Both the position numbers and the translations under genes were made by a program. 64,000 nt of DNA from Rheinheimera mangrovi (lineage in GTDB: Bacteria; Pseudomonadota; Gammaproteobacteria; Enterobacterales; Alteromonadaceae). Below, in pieces: positions 1 to 9,383 of the stretch. Where the stretch lies: positions 186,001 to 250,000 of the forward strand of contig NZ_CP034683.1 in the NCBI RefSeq assembly GCF_003990335.1, given 5' to 3'. Each line of letters begins with the position of its first letter. The stretch's first letter is position 1. The notes below the pieces were generated by a model. That model saw nothing but the letters and a program-made list of their open reading frames with translations. It searched no databases and was not told the DNA's origin.

Positions 1-136
1 CAAGACCAATTAATGGAAGAATTAGTCAAGGTTACCGGAATCAGATTTCCTTCCAGATGATGAGCAGACAAAACATAGAAATCTTGGATTTATTGCAATT
101 GAAATTAACACCCTGTATTGAGAGAGACTGAATTTG

Positions 137-1294
137 ATGAATAATTTTACCCATCACTCACCAACACGTGTCCATTTTGGTAAAGGTCAAATTGAAAAGC
201 TTGCGGGCGAATTCCCAGTTGGAAGCAAAATATTACTTACCTTTGGTGGCGGCAGCATCAAGTCGAATGGTGTGTATGAACAGGTAAAGTCGGCATTGGC
301 TAACTTTCAGGTGATTGAGTTTGGAGGTATTGAGCCAAACCCACACCATGAAACACTGATCAAAGCTGTCTCTTTAGCCAAAGATGCAAGCATAGACTAT
401 ATCCTTGCCGTTGGCGGAGGCTCTGTTGTTGATGGCAGTAAATTTATTGCGGCAGCCATCTGCTATGAAGGTGATAGTTGGGACATTCTAACTACCTATG
501 GAGCATGTGTGGAGCGTGCAATACCCTTAGGTTGTGTGTTGACTTTGCCTGCAACAGGTTCTGAAATGAATAGTGGGGCGGTTGTAACAAAAGATAAAAC
601 AAAGGACAAACTGTTTTTCCGCTCAGATACCGTGATACCTAGATTTGCTATTCTCGATCCTGAAACCACGTTTTCGTTACCTCCAAGACAAATTGCAAAT
701 GGCGTTGTAGATAGCTTTGTTCATACCGTTGAACAATACGTGACATACCCAGTCAATGCTCTAGTACAAGACGGCTTTGCCGAGTCTATATTGAAAACCA
801 TCATCTCTCAGGGGCCTTTAGCATTAGAACGTCCGACGGATTACGATGTTCGAGCCAATTTAATGTGGGCAGCAACTAATGCACTGAATGGCACACTCTC
901 CAATGGGGTCCCAGAAGACTGGGCAACTCATATGATAGGGCATGAATTGACAGGCTTATACGGACTCGATCACGCGCAAACTTTAGCCATTGTGATTCCT
1001 GCGCTCTGGAAGTATAAGAAGCAGCAAAAGCTCGATAAGTTGGTCCAGTTTGGTCAACAAGTTTGGAATATTACTGGCAGCACAAAAGAAGAGATAGCTG
1101 ATGCTGCTATTGCCAAAACTGAGGAGTTCTTCGTCCTCATGGGAAATCCAACGACGTTATCTGCTTATCATATGGATGCAACACACATTCCAGCAGTTTT
1201 GGAAAAGCTGGAACTTCATGGTCATACCCAATTAGGGGAACATGGTGATATTACGCTTAAAGACGTCAAAGAGATTCTTGCATTAGCACTGTAA
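137..1294 (+). CDS. Iron-containing alcohol dehydrogenase (YqhD/butanol dehydrogenase type)
   Basis: Probable NADPH-dependent reductase of aldehydes to alcohols in the cytoplasm, 385 aa, close to the length of E. coli YqhD (387 aa). The GGGSVVDGSKF segment near residue 98 is the family nucleotide-binding loop. The metal ligands are visible as DSFVH (Asp and His) near residue 195 and GHELTGLYGLDH (two His) near 265-280. An in-frame TTG lies directly before the ATG; I chose the ATG at 137. It stands alone, with a small exported protein 64 bp downstream. Family assignment is firm; substrate is not determined. Confidence 0.9.
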   Translation: MNNFTHHSPTRVHFGKGQIEKLAGEFPVGSKILLTFGGGSIKSNGVYEQVKSALANFQVIEFGGIEPNPHHETLIKAVSLAKDASIDYILAVGGGSVVDGSKFIAAAICYEGDSWDILTTYGACVERAIPLGCVLTLPATGSEMNSGAVVTKDKTKDKLFFRSDTVIPRFAILDPETTFSLPPRQIANGVVDSFVHTVEQYVTYPVNALVQDGFAESILKTIISQGPLALERPTDYDVRANLMWAATNALNGTLSNGVPEDWATHMIGHELTGLYGLDHAQTLAIVIPALWKYKKQQKLDKLVQFGQQVWNITGSTKEEIADAAIAKTEEFFVLMGNPTTLSAYHMDATHIPAVLEKLELHGHTQLGEHGDITLKDVKEILALAL

Positions 1295-1358
1295 TGATTT
1301 GTTTTGTAACAAAAAAAATATTATTTAACTATCACAAACATCAAGAAGGAAAAATCTT

Positions 1359-1793
1359 ATGTCAAAATTTAGTTCAGCAATTTTGTGTGTGTTACTCACC
1401 TTCTCTTTGTCGGCTTTCGCTAAAGAAACCTCTCCGTTAGTTGGAGCATGGCGAATGGTGAAATTAGAGGTGCTTGTTGATGGGAAACTCCAATCAATTC
1501 CGTATACAGGGCAACTAATCGTCACTGACGCAGGAACGTTGTCTGCTCAAGCCATGGATGCAAATCCAAAAGCAGCTCCAACGCCATTTACTGCAAATGG
1601 TTACGAGGCTCTCTATGGAAAGATTAGTATCGATGATTCGTTAAACCAGTTTGAAGTGGAAATCCAATCATCATTGGTACGTGATCTGATTGGAAAGAAA
1701 ATGCAACGCAAGTTTGAAGTTACTGCTGAGGGAATGATTTTATCTCCCCTAGACGAAAAAGAAGGATGGCGAGTGACCTATGATCGTTATTAG
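1359..1793 (+). CDS. Exported lipocalin-like domain protein
   Basis: 144 aa with a clear Sec signal peptide (hydrophobic run ILCVLLTFSLSAFA, predicted cleavage after AFA near residue 21), so likely periplasmic. The mature part begins LVGAWRMVKLE and continues as short beta-rich segments, which resembles the lipocalin-like family that starts with a G-x-W motif. No Cys lipobox is seen. An AGAAGGA ribosome site lies just upstream of the ATG. Function is unknown. Confidence 0.7.
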   Translation: MSKFSSAILCVLLTFSLSAFAKETSPLVGAWRMVKLEVLVDGKLQSIPYTGQLIVTDAGTLSAQAMDANPKAAPTPFTANGYEALYGKISIDDSLNQFEVEIQSSLVRDLIGKKMQRKFEVTAEGMILSPLDEKEGWRVTYDRY

Positions 1794-2108
1794 CGGTCAT
1801 TAATTCGTATTCGTGAGCGTCGATATAGCGGCGAGGTTTCAATAGTTTCGTCAATGCTATCGGAGAAGCCTAGCTGTCTATATCGAATGGACGAAAATTT
1901 AAAGTTTGGCAACCACAATTCAAATGACCTAAATATAAGGGGCAACCTGAGAGGACGCCCTCCTAAGCAATATTCAATGCCGAAAATTGACGCACAAAGA
2001 TATCGGTTCGTTCCATTTTGAATAAATTCGACACTTAACCATAAGTCTAGCTTCAGAGAGCTCCGGTTCCATGCTCTGTGGGCAACGATTATTTTAATAG
2101 AGACAACA
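1794..2108. other. Gap without a convincing gene
   Basis: 315 bases between the lipocalin-like gene and the MFS gene. On the minus strand one frame stays open across the whole gap and on into the antisense of the MFS gene, giving a basic tail (ending SRIRINDR). I recognise nothing in it, see no start signal, and treat it as chance or a remnant. No clear terminator or promoter was identified. Confidence 0.4.
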
Positions 2109-3275
2109 ATGACAACTAAAGAAAAAGCGATGCCATATAAGGCGTTGTGGGCTTTTGCTATGACTGGGTTTATCTGCATTATGACAGAAACCATTCCAGC
2201 TGGCTTATTGCCTGAGATTAGCGATGACATGTCAATATCACTGCCAACAGCCGGGCAGTTGGTTACTGCATATGCTTTAGGTTCATTGTTGACTGCTATC
2301 CCGCTGACGATCGCAACTCGATTGTGGTCAAGACGAAACGTACTGCTTGCTACCGTATGGGGGTTTATTCTTTTCAATACGTTAACTGCTGCATCGACCA
2401 ATCTAACTCTTACATTTGTTGCTCGTTTTATGGCTGGGGCGAGTGCCGGGCTAGCATGGAGCTTACTCGCTGGTTATGCGCGACGCATCGTTGATCCATC
2501 TCAGCAAGGCAAAGCCATGGCAATTGCGATGATAGGCACGCCAATAGCGTTGTCAGCAGGAGTCCCGCTGGGAACTTGGCTAGGCCATGTTGTGGGTTGG
2601 CGTTTAACGTTTGGTGCAATGTCCATATTGTCTATATTGCTGATTGGTTGGATTGTTATGTGTGTACCAAATGTGGCCGGGCAGTCAAAACAGGTCAATC
2701 TCCAATTTGGAAAGGTACTAACTATTAAAGGGGTTAAACCTGTATTAGCTGTTGTCCTCACCTGGATGCTGGCTCATAACATTCTTTATACCTATATCGC
2801 CCCCTTCGTTGAGGCTTCAGGTTTAGGCAGCAATGTCGATGTTATTTTAATGGTTTTTGGACTGGCCTCTCTGTTAGGAATTCTGATTACAGGGAAAATA
2901 ATCGACAAACATCTGCGTACAGCAGTGCTTATCTCTCTGTCTATATTTTGGGTTGTGTCGTTAGCTTTTGGGGTAGCTATTAATATTCCAAGTGTTGCGT
3001 TTATTGGTGCGGCGATTTGGGGACTTACTTTTGGTGGAGCCGCAACTTTACTGAATACCGCTCTTGCCGATGCCGCAGGAGAGTGGGCTGAAATCGCGAT
3101 GTCATTAACTGTCGTGAGCTGGAATAGCGCCATTTCTCTAGGCGGAATTGTAGGCGGGGTGCTACTCCAAAGTTATGGAATAGCTTCACTGCCTATTGCA
3201 TTGCTGGCGTTGTTAACGATTAGCTTTCTAACGGTGAAATTCAATTCGAGATATGCTTTTCCAAAGACTCGTTGA
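2109..3275 (+). CDS. MFS exporter, DHA1 family
   Basis: 388-aa inner-membrane protein with about 12 hydrophobic segments. The first helix carries the ETIPAGLLPEI pattern common in DHA1 drug, sugar and nucleoside exporters. The loop after helix 2 (RLWSRRNVLL) is a divergent MFS motif A. It probably acts as a proton-coupled efflux pump, but the substrate cannot be read from sequence. A second, different DHA1 pump follows 367 bp downstream on the same strand. Confidence 0.85.
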   Translation: MTTKEKAMPYKALWAFAMTGFICIMTETIPAGLLPEISDDMSISLPTAGQLVTAYALGSLLTAIPLTIATRLWSRRNVLLATVWGFILFNTLTAASTNLTLTFVARFMAGASAGLAWSLLAGYARRIVDPSQQGKAMAIAMIGTPIALSAGVPLGTWLGHVVGWRLTFGAMSILSILLIGWIVMCVPNVAGQSKQVNLQFGKVLTIKGVKPVLAVVLTWMLAHNILYTYIAPFVEASGLGSNVDVILMVFGLASLLGILITGKIIDKHLRTAVLISLSIFWVVSLAFGVAINIPSVAFIGAAIWGLTFGGAATLLNTALADAAGEWAEIAMSLTVVSWNSAISLGGIVGGVLLQSYGIASLPIALLALLTISFLTVKFNSRYAFPKTR

Positions 3276-3642
3276 GTGCTCTGAGGTTTGTACTACACGC
3301 TTGCAGCGTATGTAGGATGGTGCGTCGGCGTTTGATATGGGTCTATCATTGCTGAATTTTTCTAACAAATAAATGAAATTATTAGCTATTAATAAACCCA
3401 AATGTTCTTGTTAAATTGCCGTTGTGTAAATAACGGTGACTATTGTTCGACATTTTCGTACTGATATCTGCTGGCAATAACACGTTGATACATTCATCAC
3501 GCTTTTCGACGTTACAGAGATCGAAACCTAAATGACGGGAATCAGTCACCTCAATGCTGACACATGTGTGCGAGCTCCGTTCCGCGGGATTTGGATACAG
3601 ACAGTGTTGCCGAACAATATAGCAAGCATAAAGTAAGTATTA
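3276..3642. other. Intergenic gap between two MFS genes
   Basis: 367 bases. No ORF with a credible start, no hairpin with a T-run and no repeat was seen. It presumably carries the promoter of the second MFS gene, which has only a weak ribosome site. Confidence 0.4.
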
Positions 3643-4860
3643 ATGAATAGTGAGACAGTAACCATCCAGCAACAGGCTGTAGTTGTGCGGGATGATGTAT
3701 CGGAACCTTCGTATTGGAGTGGTGTTGTCGCGATGTCGCTGTGCGTCTTTGCGTTGGTTGCCTCTGAATTCATGCCAGTTAGTCTGTTAACGCCCATTGC
3801 GCAGGATTTGCACGTAACCCAAGGGGAAGCGGGACAAGGTATCGCGATCTCGGGTTTATTCGCGGTATTTACCAGTCTGTCGATTGCTGCAATTGCGGGA
3901 GCTAAGGATCGCAAGCTTTTGCTACTGGCCTTTACTGCTCTGATGGCGTTCTCAGGCGTGCTGGTGGCGTTTGCTGCCAATTATCCAGTTTATATGATCG
4001 GCCGCATGATGATTGGCGTGGTTATCGGTGGGTTCTGGTCGATGTCGGCTGCCGTCGCTATACGTCTTGTTCCTCTAGCCCAAGTACCAAAGGCTCTCGC
4101 AATTTTCAATGCAGGGAACGCACTGGCTGTGGTTGTAGCTGCCCCGTTGGGCAGTTATTTGGGCTCGATAATTGGCTGGCGTGGGGCTTTCTTATGCCTA
4201 GTACCAGTTGTTGTTATCGTACTGGCCTGGCAATGGATAAGTTTGCCTTCGATGAAGGCAATTCCTCACAACAGATCCTCCAATAATGTATTGAAGTTGC
4301 TGAAGACTAGGACAATCGCTTTGGGAATGGCGGGTTGCGGGCTGTTCTTCATGGGGCAGTTTTCGCTGTACACCTACGTACGCCCTTTTCTAGAGACTGA
4401 AACACATGCCTCTGTGTCGACCATTTCACTCATCTTGCTGACTATTGGAGTCATGGGATTAATTGGTACAGCATTGATAGGACGGTTTCTGAAGAAGCAT
4501 CTCTATCAGTCGTTAATAGTGATCCCTATGGTGATGCTGGTGATCACAATCTGTCTGGTTTTTTTTGGTGCACATGTGGTGGTCGTCACGGCTTCGTTGG
4601 GAGTCTGGGGCTTGGTAGCTACAGCTGCGCCAGTCGGCTGGTGGACTTGGATTGCCAAAGTTATGCCTGAGAACGCCGAATTAGGGGGCGGGCTGATGGT
4701 CGCTATCGTCCAGATGTCGATTGCCCTGGGGTCAACGGTTGGAGGACTGCTGTTCGATGCAGGAGGTCATCGCTTGACCTTCTTTGCCAGTGCGGCCATG
4801 TTGTTGCTTTCGGCCGCGTTGACCTACTTCACTTTGCGCGCCGCGGATAAGACGCGCTAA
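3643..4860 (+). CDS. MFS exporter, NepI-like
   Basis: 405 aa with about 12 transmembrane segments. The first helix reads SEFMPVSLLTPIAQDL, a close match in pattern to the NepI purine-ribonucleoside efflux branch of DHA1 transporters. GRMMIGVVIGGFWSM near helix 4 also fits this branch. The soluble N-terminus is about 30 residues. Codon use appears more GC-rich than in the first MFS gene, suggesting separate origins. Family assignment is good; purine nucleoside export is by analogy only. Confidence 0.85.
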   Translation: MNSETVTIQQQAVVVRDDVSEPSYWSGVVAMSLCVFALVASEFMPVSLLTPIAQDLHVTQGEAGQGIAISGLFAVFTSLSIAAIAGAKDRKLLLLAFTALMAFSGVLVAFAANYPVYMIGRMMIGVVIGGFWSMSAAVAIRLVPLAQVPKALAIFNAGNALAVVVAAPLGSYLGSIIGWRGAFLCLVPVVVIVLAWQWISLPSMKAIPHNRSSNNVLKLLKTRTIALGMAGCGLFFMGQFSLYTYVRPFLETETHASVSTISLILLTIGVMGLIGTALIGRFLKKHLYQSLIVIPMVMLVITICLVFFGAHVVVVTASLGVWGLVATAAPVGWWTWIAKVMPENAELGGGLMVAIVQMSIALGSTVGGLLFDAGGHRLTFFASAAMLLLSAALTYFTLRAADKTR

Positions 4861-4893
4861 GGAATAGGATTAAGGTCAGAGTGAAATTAGTAT

Positions 4894-5661
4894 TTAATTG
4901 ACAGTTGGCTTGAGCTCCGGAGTTACTAAATGATTACGAAATGGGGCAATTAAGTTGGCCAACTTAGCTAGTTGATGCCCTGTTTCATCAAAGTTGTCAG
5001 GGGCAAGCCACAATTGATAGGCTGATTTAAACTGAGCGTATTCGTAATCCAGAATGGAATACCATGCAGTATCGCGGTTTCGACCTTGCGTGACTTGTAA
5101 TTGACGGAAGATGCCTTCAAACGTAAATCCAAAGCGCTTAGCGGCTGCTCTTGATGGTCCGTTTAAAGAGTCACATTTCCACTCCACTCGGCGATATCCA
5201 AGTTCTTCAAAAACATACTTCAGTAACAAAGCCATGACTTCAGTTGATAGCGGTGTACGTTGCATCGTTGAAGAGTACACAACATGGCCAATCTCGATGA
5301 CGCCATTAGCGGCGTCAATACGCATTAATGATACTGTTCCGACAGCCTTGCCTGTAGATTGGGCTACAACTGTATAATGGATCGGGTCATTAAGCTGAGA
5401 ATTTCGTGTCAGGAACTCTCGATATTCATTTGCGGAACTAAAAGGACCATATGGCAGATATGTCCAATCTCGTGCATCGCGGGAGTCTGCAAATGCTTGA
5501 TAAAGTTCGTCGGAATGCCGTTCTGCATTCAGAGGTTCCAACCGGCAATACTGTCCATCCATATTGCGTTTTGAGGGCTGTTTGGCCGGCTTCCAATCAG
5601 TCAATGCTTGACCTATGGGTTGTTGAAATTCGTTCAGTATCACGCTCATTGGGGTAATCAT
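4894..5661 (-). CDS. GNAT-family N-acetyltransferase (RimJ/RimL type)
   Basis: 255 aa. The central domain (about residues 35-200) fits the RimJ/RimL-like acetyltransferase fold: CRLEPLNAERH at the start, GTVSLMRIDAANGVIEIGHVVY in the middle, and NGPSRAAAKRFGF, which is the acetyl-CoA binding and alpha-4 signature. A C-terminal extension of about 50 residues is not recognised. It ends the minus-strand series 7604-4894, 74 bp after the upstream gene. The acceptor substrate is unknown. A second in-frame ATG four codons in is possible. Confidence 0.85.
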   Translation of the reverse strand: MITPMSVILNEFQQPIGQALTDWKPAKQPSKRNMDGQYCRLEPLNAERHSDELYQAFADSRDARDWTYLPYGPFSSANEYREFLTRNSQLNDPIHYTVVAQSTGKAVGTVSLMRIDAANGVIEIGHVVYSSTMQRTPLSTEVMALLLKYVFEELGYRRVEWKCDSLNGPSRAAAKRFGFTFEGIFRQLQVTQGRNRDTAWYSILDYEYAQFKSAYQLWLAPDNFDETGHQLAKLANLIAPFRNHLVTPELKPTVN

Positions 5662-5735
5662 CCCGTAAGGTAATTGACGCCAGAAAATGAAATCCCGGCA
5701 CAGTAAAACAATTAGTTTATTGCTTCTACGAGTAT

Positions 5736-6380
5736 TTAGTTCCGCAAGCCGGAGCTAAGACCTGGAGCCTGTGTCAGGTATTCGCTGCTTATTGCTTGAT
5801 CAAACATAAATTTGGCAAGGTCTTCTCGACTCAACGACAGTGAGTGCTTGGTTTTGCCATAGTGACCAACATTCAAATGAGGTGACGCAGGACTATTATT
5901 TAAAAAACCTACACGGACCATTGTCCAGTTTAAATCTGACTTTCGAATCGCGTCAGCGAGCTTCACAATATCATTATAAATAGCGGGGAGTGCATATTTT
6001 ATGATGACTGCTGGGAGCTTGATCTTAAAATCAAAGCCATCATCAGGATCAGCCGCAGTACCTGTTGAAACTGCAATAAGGCGGTTTACCTGCTCTTCCT
6101 TCATTGCACGAATTATGGCTTGTGTAGCTTCATAAATGGGCATGTTTTTAGGGTGAGGTATTTGGGTCGGGCCTAATGCTGAGATCACGATATCGGCATT
6201 ACGGATGGCTTCTCTAAGTACTTCAATGTCAGTGATATTTCCACGAACAGTTCGTACATTAGGATGATAAAAGGAACTTTGAGAGCGAGCAAACACCGTA
6301 ATTTGATGTCCTCTTTTTAGTCCTTCTTCAATGAGATATGGGCCTGTAGTTCCCGTCGCACCAAACAGGGTTATGTTCAT
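5736..6380 (-). CDS. NAD(P)H-binding Rossmann-fold reductase
   Basis: 214 aa with an N-terminal GATGTTG dinucleotide motif directly after the first strand (MNITLF), typical of the NAD(P)H-binding (NmrA-like/YwnB) group of atypical short-chain reductases. No YxxxK catalytic pair is evident, as is usual for this group. It is third in a minus-strand series after DoxX and SDR genes and is probably co-transcribed (62 bp gap). Likely a redox or quinone-response enzyme; the substrate is unknown. Confidence 0.8.
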   Translation of the reverse strand: MNITLFGATGTTGPYLIEEGLKRGHQITVFARSQSSFYHPNVRTVRGNITDIEVLREAIRNADIVISALGPTQIPHPKNMPIYEATQAIIRAMKEEQVNRLIAVSTGTAADPDDGFDFKIKLPAVIIKYALPAIYNDIVKLADAIRKSDLNWTMVRVGFLNNSPASPHLNVGHYGKTKHSLSLSREDLAKFMFDQAISSEYLTQAPGLSSGLRN

Positions 6381-6442
6381 AGTTTATCCAAATCGTATGT
6401 TGTAGGGTAACGGAACCGACATGGTCGATTCCGTTGGCACTG

Positions 6443-7186
6443 TCATCGGGCGCTATCGATCAGCAAACCACCATCAGGGGTCATGCTATAACCCGTCATA
6501 TATTGGGAATCTTGGCTGGCTAGAAATAATACTACTGGGGCAATATCGTCCTCTGGAGAGCCATAGCGTCCGAGAGGGCATGACGGAGGCGGAAGCTCAA
6601 TATCATCCCCCCAGGTTTTCGCTACTGGTAACATATTGTTGACTGTAATCTTGTCTTTCGCCCATTCGCGTGCAGCTGTCCTGGTTAATGCTCGTACAGC
6701 CTCTTTTGCCATATTGTACGGCGCATACCCCACTAATCCGGCGACACCTGCCATAGAACCAAAATTGATGATGCGTCCTGAACCACTTGCCTTTAGATAC
6801 GGGTATGCTGCTTGCATCCATCGCAAATAAGCAATCGGACCAATCTCAAAGTTTCGTTGCAGTAGTTCCTCGGATAGCTCAAGCACTGAAGAAAACGGGG
6901 CTGTAGGATCGAATGCATTGTTCACCAGAATGTCTATACCGCCAAAAGTATCAACGACACTTTTGATTGCATTTTGTGTTTGCTCTGGGTCGCAAATATC
7001 ACAAGCGATGGCAAGTGCATTACCTCCTTCGGCTTTTATTTCCTCTACAACTGCTTCAACGTTTTGCTGTGTTCGGGAAACAACGGCAACCAACGCGCCT
7101 TCGGCGGCAAATAGTTTCGCTGTTGCTCTACCTATTCCTCGGCTACCGCCAGTAACAATTGCAACTTTACCTGTAAGTCTATTCAT
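6443..7186 (-). CDS. SDR-family oxidoreductase
   Basis: 247 aa, the usual length for a classical short-chain dehydrogenase. It shows the TGGSRGIGRA cofactor motif near residue 12, NNAF near 90, the active-site Ser in INFGSMAGV and the YNMAK (YxxxK) catalytic pair near 155. The basic residue after the first glycines (SRTQQ) favours NADP. Its start overlaps the end of the upstream DoxX gene by 8 bp, so the two are translationally coupled. Substrate unknown. Confidence 0.9.
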   Translation of the reverse strand: MNRLTGKVAIVTGGSRGIGRATAKLFAAEGALVAVVSRTQQNVEAVVEEIKAEGGNALAIACDICDPEQTQNAIKSVVDTFGGIDILVNNAFDPTAPFSSVLELSEELLQRNFEIGPIAYLRWMQAAYPYLKASGSGRIINFGSMAGVAGLVGYAPYNMAKEAVRALTRTAAREWAKDKITVNNMLPVAKTWGDDIELPPPSCPLGRYGSPEDDIAPVVLFLASQDSQYMTGYSMTPDGGLLIDSAR

Positions 7187-7604
7187 GATTCATACCTCTC
7201 GATAGATTAATAATCTCATCAACCCCGACACTATTCGGTGATGGCAAATTTCGCACAAAGTTTTGCGTTGTGAATGACACGGTAATGAGTAACAGCCCAA
7301 TAAGAGCTGGAAGTGCGTCTTTGGATTTCTTAATTCCAACATGCGCACCGAAGGCCAGAATTAAATGGAGCGTCATTGCGGCATAAGCGAAGTCACTCAG
7401 TGTCACGTTGAACCGTGAGAGGATGAAGCAAACTGCCAGCGCTTTACAAAAGCTCAAGGGAATAACTAAATAGCTGGGATAGCCAAGTTCATTGAATTGT
7501 TGCTTTACCCAATCTGTTTTCAGCACGTACATACCGGCAGATGTCAGATATAGCAACGAGAGTAAGGTGGTACTTATCCAGTATGCATAGATATAGATCA
7601 TCAT
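7179..7604 (-). CDS. DoxX-family membrane protein
   Basis: 141 aa with four hydrophobic segments (about residues 5-25, 47-65, 72-92, 98-117) and the layout of the DoxX/DoxX-like family. It heads the minus-strand operon with the SDR gene and faces an HxlR-type regulator across about 80 bp. That arrangement is common for HxlR-controlled quinone and aldehyde stress genes. Biochemical role not known. Confidence 0.75.
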   Translation of the reverse strand: MMIYIYAYWISTTLLSLLYLTSAGMYVLKTDWVKQQFNELGYPSYLVIPLSFCKALAVCFILSRFNVTLSDFAYAAMTLHLILAFGAHVGIKKSKDALPALIGLLLITVSFTTQNFVRNLPSPNSVGVDEIINLSRGMNHE

Positions 7605-7686
7605 ATTTCCTAAATTGCTCGACTAGGACGTAATGTTGTTATGTAATACAAAAATTAACAAGTAGGATGAATTTTTGGTGGTTAGT

Positions 7687-8067
7687 ATGAATAATAAGAC
7701 TATTGAGCATGATGAAGTGAATATGCATGACGAAATGCGCAGGGCATTTGCGTTACTGTCGGGAAAATGGAAGTTAGAAATTATGTGGTTATTGAACCAA
7801 AGAATTTTCCGCTTTGGTGAGCTGCGAAAAGCCATTCCTGGAATAACTCAACATATGCTTACTACTCAGCTTCGAGAGCTAGAAGCTGATGGTCTAGTGT
7901 CGCGTACAATTTATCCGGAAGTCCCTCCGCGAGTGGAGTACGAAATAACGGATAAAGCGAGAGGGCTAGGTCCAACCATGCAAGCGCTGACTGAATGGTG
8001 GCAAAAATATGGGCATACGTTACCAGAAAGAAAGCAAGTTAGAGGGCGTAAACCTAATGACAATTAA
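7687..8067 (+). CDS. HxlR-family winged-helix transcriptional regulator
   Basis: 126 aa from the ATG at 7687 (TTG and GTG codons lie just before it in frame). The HxlR domain is plain: LLSGKWKLEIMWLL, then FRFGELRKAIPGITQHMLTTQL, then LEADGLVSRTIYPEVPPRVEY, the wing. The classic Cys near the N-terminus of redox-sensing members is absent, so the signal is not evident. It is divergent from the DoxX-SDR operon, which it probably controls together with itself. Confidence 0.9.
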   Translation: MNNKTIEHDEVNMHDEMRRAFALLSGKWKLEIMWLLNQRIFRFGELRKAIPGITQHMLTTQLRELEADGLVSRTIYPEVPPRVEYEITDKARGLGPTMQALTEWWQKYGHTLPERKQVRGRKPNDN

Positions 8068-8341
8068 ATGCAGATATGAGGTAACGCTGGCACTTGAGCT
8101 CACATTGTCATTAATTAACTCAAAAAAGTAAGGATATCTCCTGCTTCCCCTAGTGGACGACTGAATCGTTATATTGCCGCAGGAGTGGGTTTTCAGGTGG
8201 CCTCAAAATTGATTTTTTATCGAGTCAAGCCTTACTAATTGATGAAATGTATTCACAAGGACTTTGTAATATTGCGCCTTTATTCAGTAAATCATCTTCA
8301 TTTAGAATTGAGCCTAGTAAACGACGCGGAGATCCTCAACC

Positions 8342-8815
8342 ATGGAATATGCAGTACTAAGTAATAAAGTTAAGATGCCTATGGCCGGTTTCGGAGTTTT
8401 CCAAGTAACTGACAAAACCCAGTGCAAACAGTCGGTTATCAGCGCAATTCGCGCTGGATATCGTCTTATAGACACGGCGGCTGTCTATGGCAATGAAGAT
8501 GCTGTTGGTGATGCAGTTCGTCTGGCTATTCATGAAGGTCTCTGTGCTCGGGAGGAGTTATTTATTACTTCAAAGTTGTGGGTGCAAGACATGGCTACAT
8601 ACGATCAGGCGAAGGCTGGAATCGAAGCATCGTTGGAAAAGTCTGGTTTAGCGTATTTTGATCTCTATCTGTTGCACCAAGCCATGGGGGATTATTTTAG
8701 TGCTTGGCGCGCTCTTGAAGATGCGTACGAAGAAGGTAAGCTGAAGGCTATTGGTGTTTCAAACTTTTAAGCACATGTATTGGTGAATTTCTGTGAGACG
8801 GTAAGAATTATTTTT
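8342..8815 (+). pseudogene. Truncated aldo/keto reductase
   Basis: The open frame is only 142 aa and stops at GVSNF, exactly at a conserved motif in the middle of a family normally about 270-280 aa long. Catalytic residues are present: Asp and Tyr in LIDTAAVYGNE, Lys in TSKLWV, His in LLHQA. Reading through the TAA at 8768 in the same frame gives AHVLVNFCETVRI, which resembles the normal continuation. Homology then fails near 8815, just before the palindrome at 8820. So there is one nonsense change plus loss of the 3' half. It could still make a short, probably inactive protein. Confidence 0.8.
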
Positions 8816-8819
8816 GAAA

Positions 8820-8845
8820 GCGGCAAAATAATTCAATTTTGCCGC
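8820..8845. terminator. Perfect 10-bp palindrome, likely terminator of the recombinase operon
   Basis: GCGGCAAAAT, a 6-nt loop, then ATTTTGCCGC. It lies 21 bp beyond the stop of the minus-strand 170-aa gene and, read on the minus strand, is followed by TTTC and a T/A-rich run, so it can serve as an intrinsic terminator. It also sits exactly at the break in the aldo/keto reductase gene, so a recombination-site role is an alternative. Confidence 0.55.
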
Positions 8846-8866
8846 GTTAATTTCCTGTCAATTTAC

Positions 8867-9379
8867 CTAATTGCTGAAGCCAAATTCACTAAGCACTTGC
8901 CTACAAGATTGAAGTGCCAAACGCTCGTAACGTAGCTTCCTCAATTCTTCACGAATATAGCTTTCCTTCTGAGGCGATAACTCCAATAAAATTTGCAGGC
9001 CATTTTCTCTGCCAGCCAGCATGGCCTCTTGGTCAATCAGCTGCTCTAGCTTTTGAGTAATGATGGCATTCGGTTCAGGCGTTGATAGTGGGATTTCTGG
9101 CGCAGCTTGCTGTTGGCCCTGCTGAGCACTATCTGTAGGGATTGAAAATAGCAACGGAGCTGTTCCTGGTTGACGGGTGACAACTATCTTACCCTCATCA
9201 GCCAAACTCAAACTAACCCGATGAAAAACCTGCTTTAGATTTTTACGATTGTACTCCTGTAATCCAGCATGCCCCGCAAACAACTCCATTAATTGAGTGC
9301 CAGTCTTCGGGTGGCCATCTGCCAGTGTCGCTTGGATAAAATTCAAAATTTCCTTTTTTTCGGTTTGTTTCATTGCCAT
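8867..9379 (-). CDS. Winged-helix/coiled-coil protein coupled to a recombinase
   Basis: About 170 aa, not recognised by name. Residues 1-75 look like a winged-helix fold (IREEL-type helices, then LADEGKIVVTRQPG as wing). Residues 75-105 are a Gln/Pro-rich linker. The rest is charged helix likely to form a coiled coil. The start ATG at 9379 lies 4 nt after the recombinase stop, so it is translationally coupled. A second ATG lies three codons later (9370). It resembles in layout the 171-aa protein at 20673. Possible accessory DNA-binding factor for the recombinase; this is inference. Confidence 0.65.
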   Translation of the reverse strand: MAMKQTEKKEILNFIQATLADGHPKTGTQLMELFAGHAGLQEYNRKNLKQVFHRVSLSLADEGKIVVTRQPGTAPLLFSIPTDSAQQGQQQAAPEIPLSTPEPNAIITQKLEQLIDQEAMLAGRENGLQILLELSPQKESYIREELRKLRYERLALQSCRQVLSEFGFSN

Positions 9380-9383
9380 CACC

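Noticed and set aside
1-60. Open frame in the first 57 bases ending in TGA, possible 3' end of a gene
   Set aside because: Only 19 codons, no recognisable family, and a stretch this short is often open by chance.
1790-2401. 203-codon minus-strand frame
   Set aside because: Half lies antisense to the MFS gene, with no start signal and no recognisable domain; kept only as a remark on the gap.
8820-8845. Integron attC site
   Set aside because: No R-box/L-box core pattern or extrahelical bases, and the recombinase is not of the IntI type; a plain hairpin fits.
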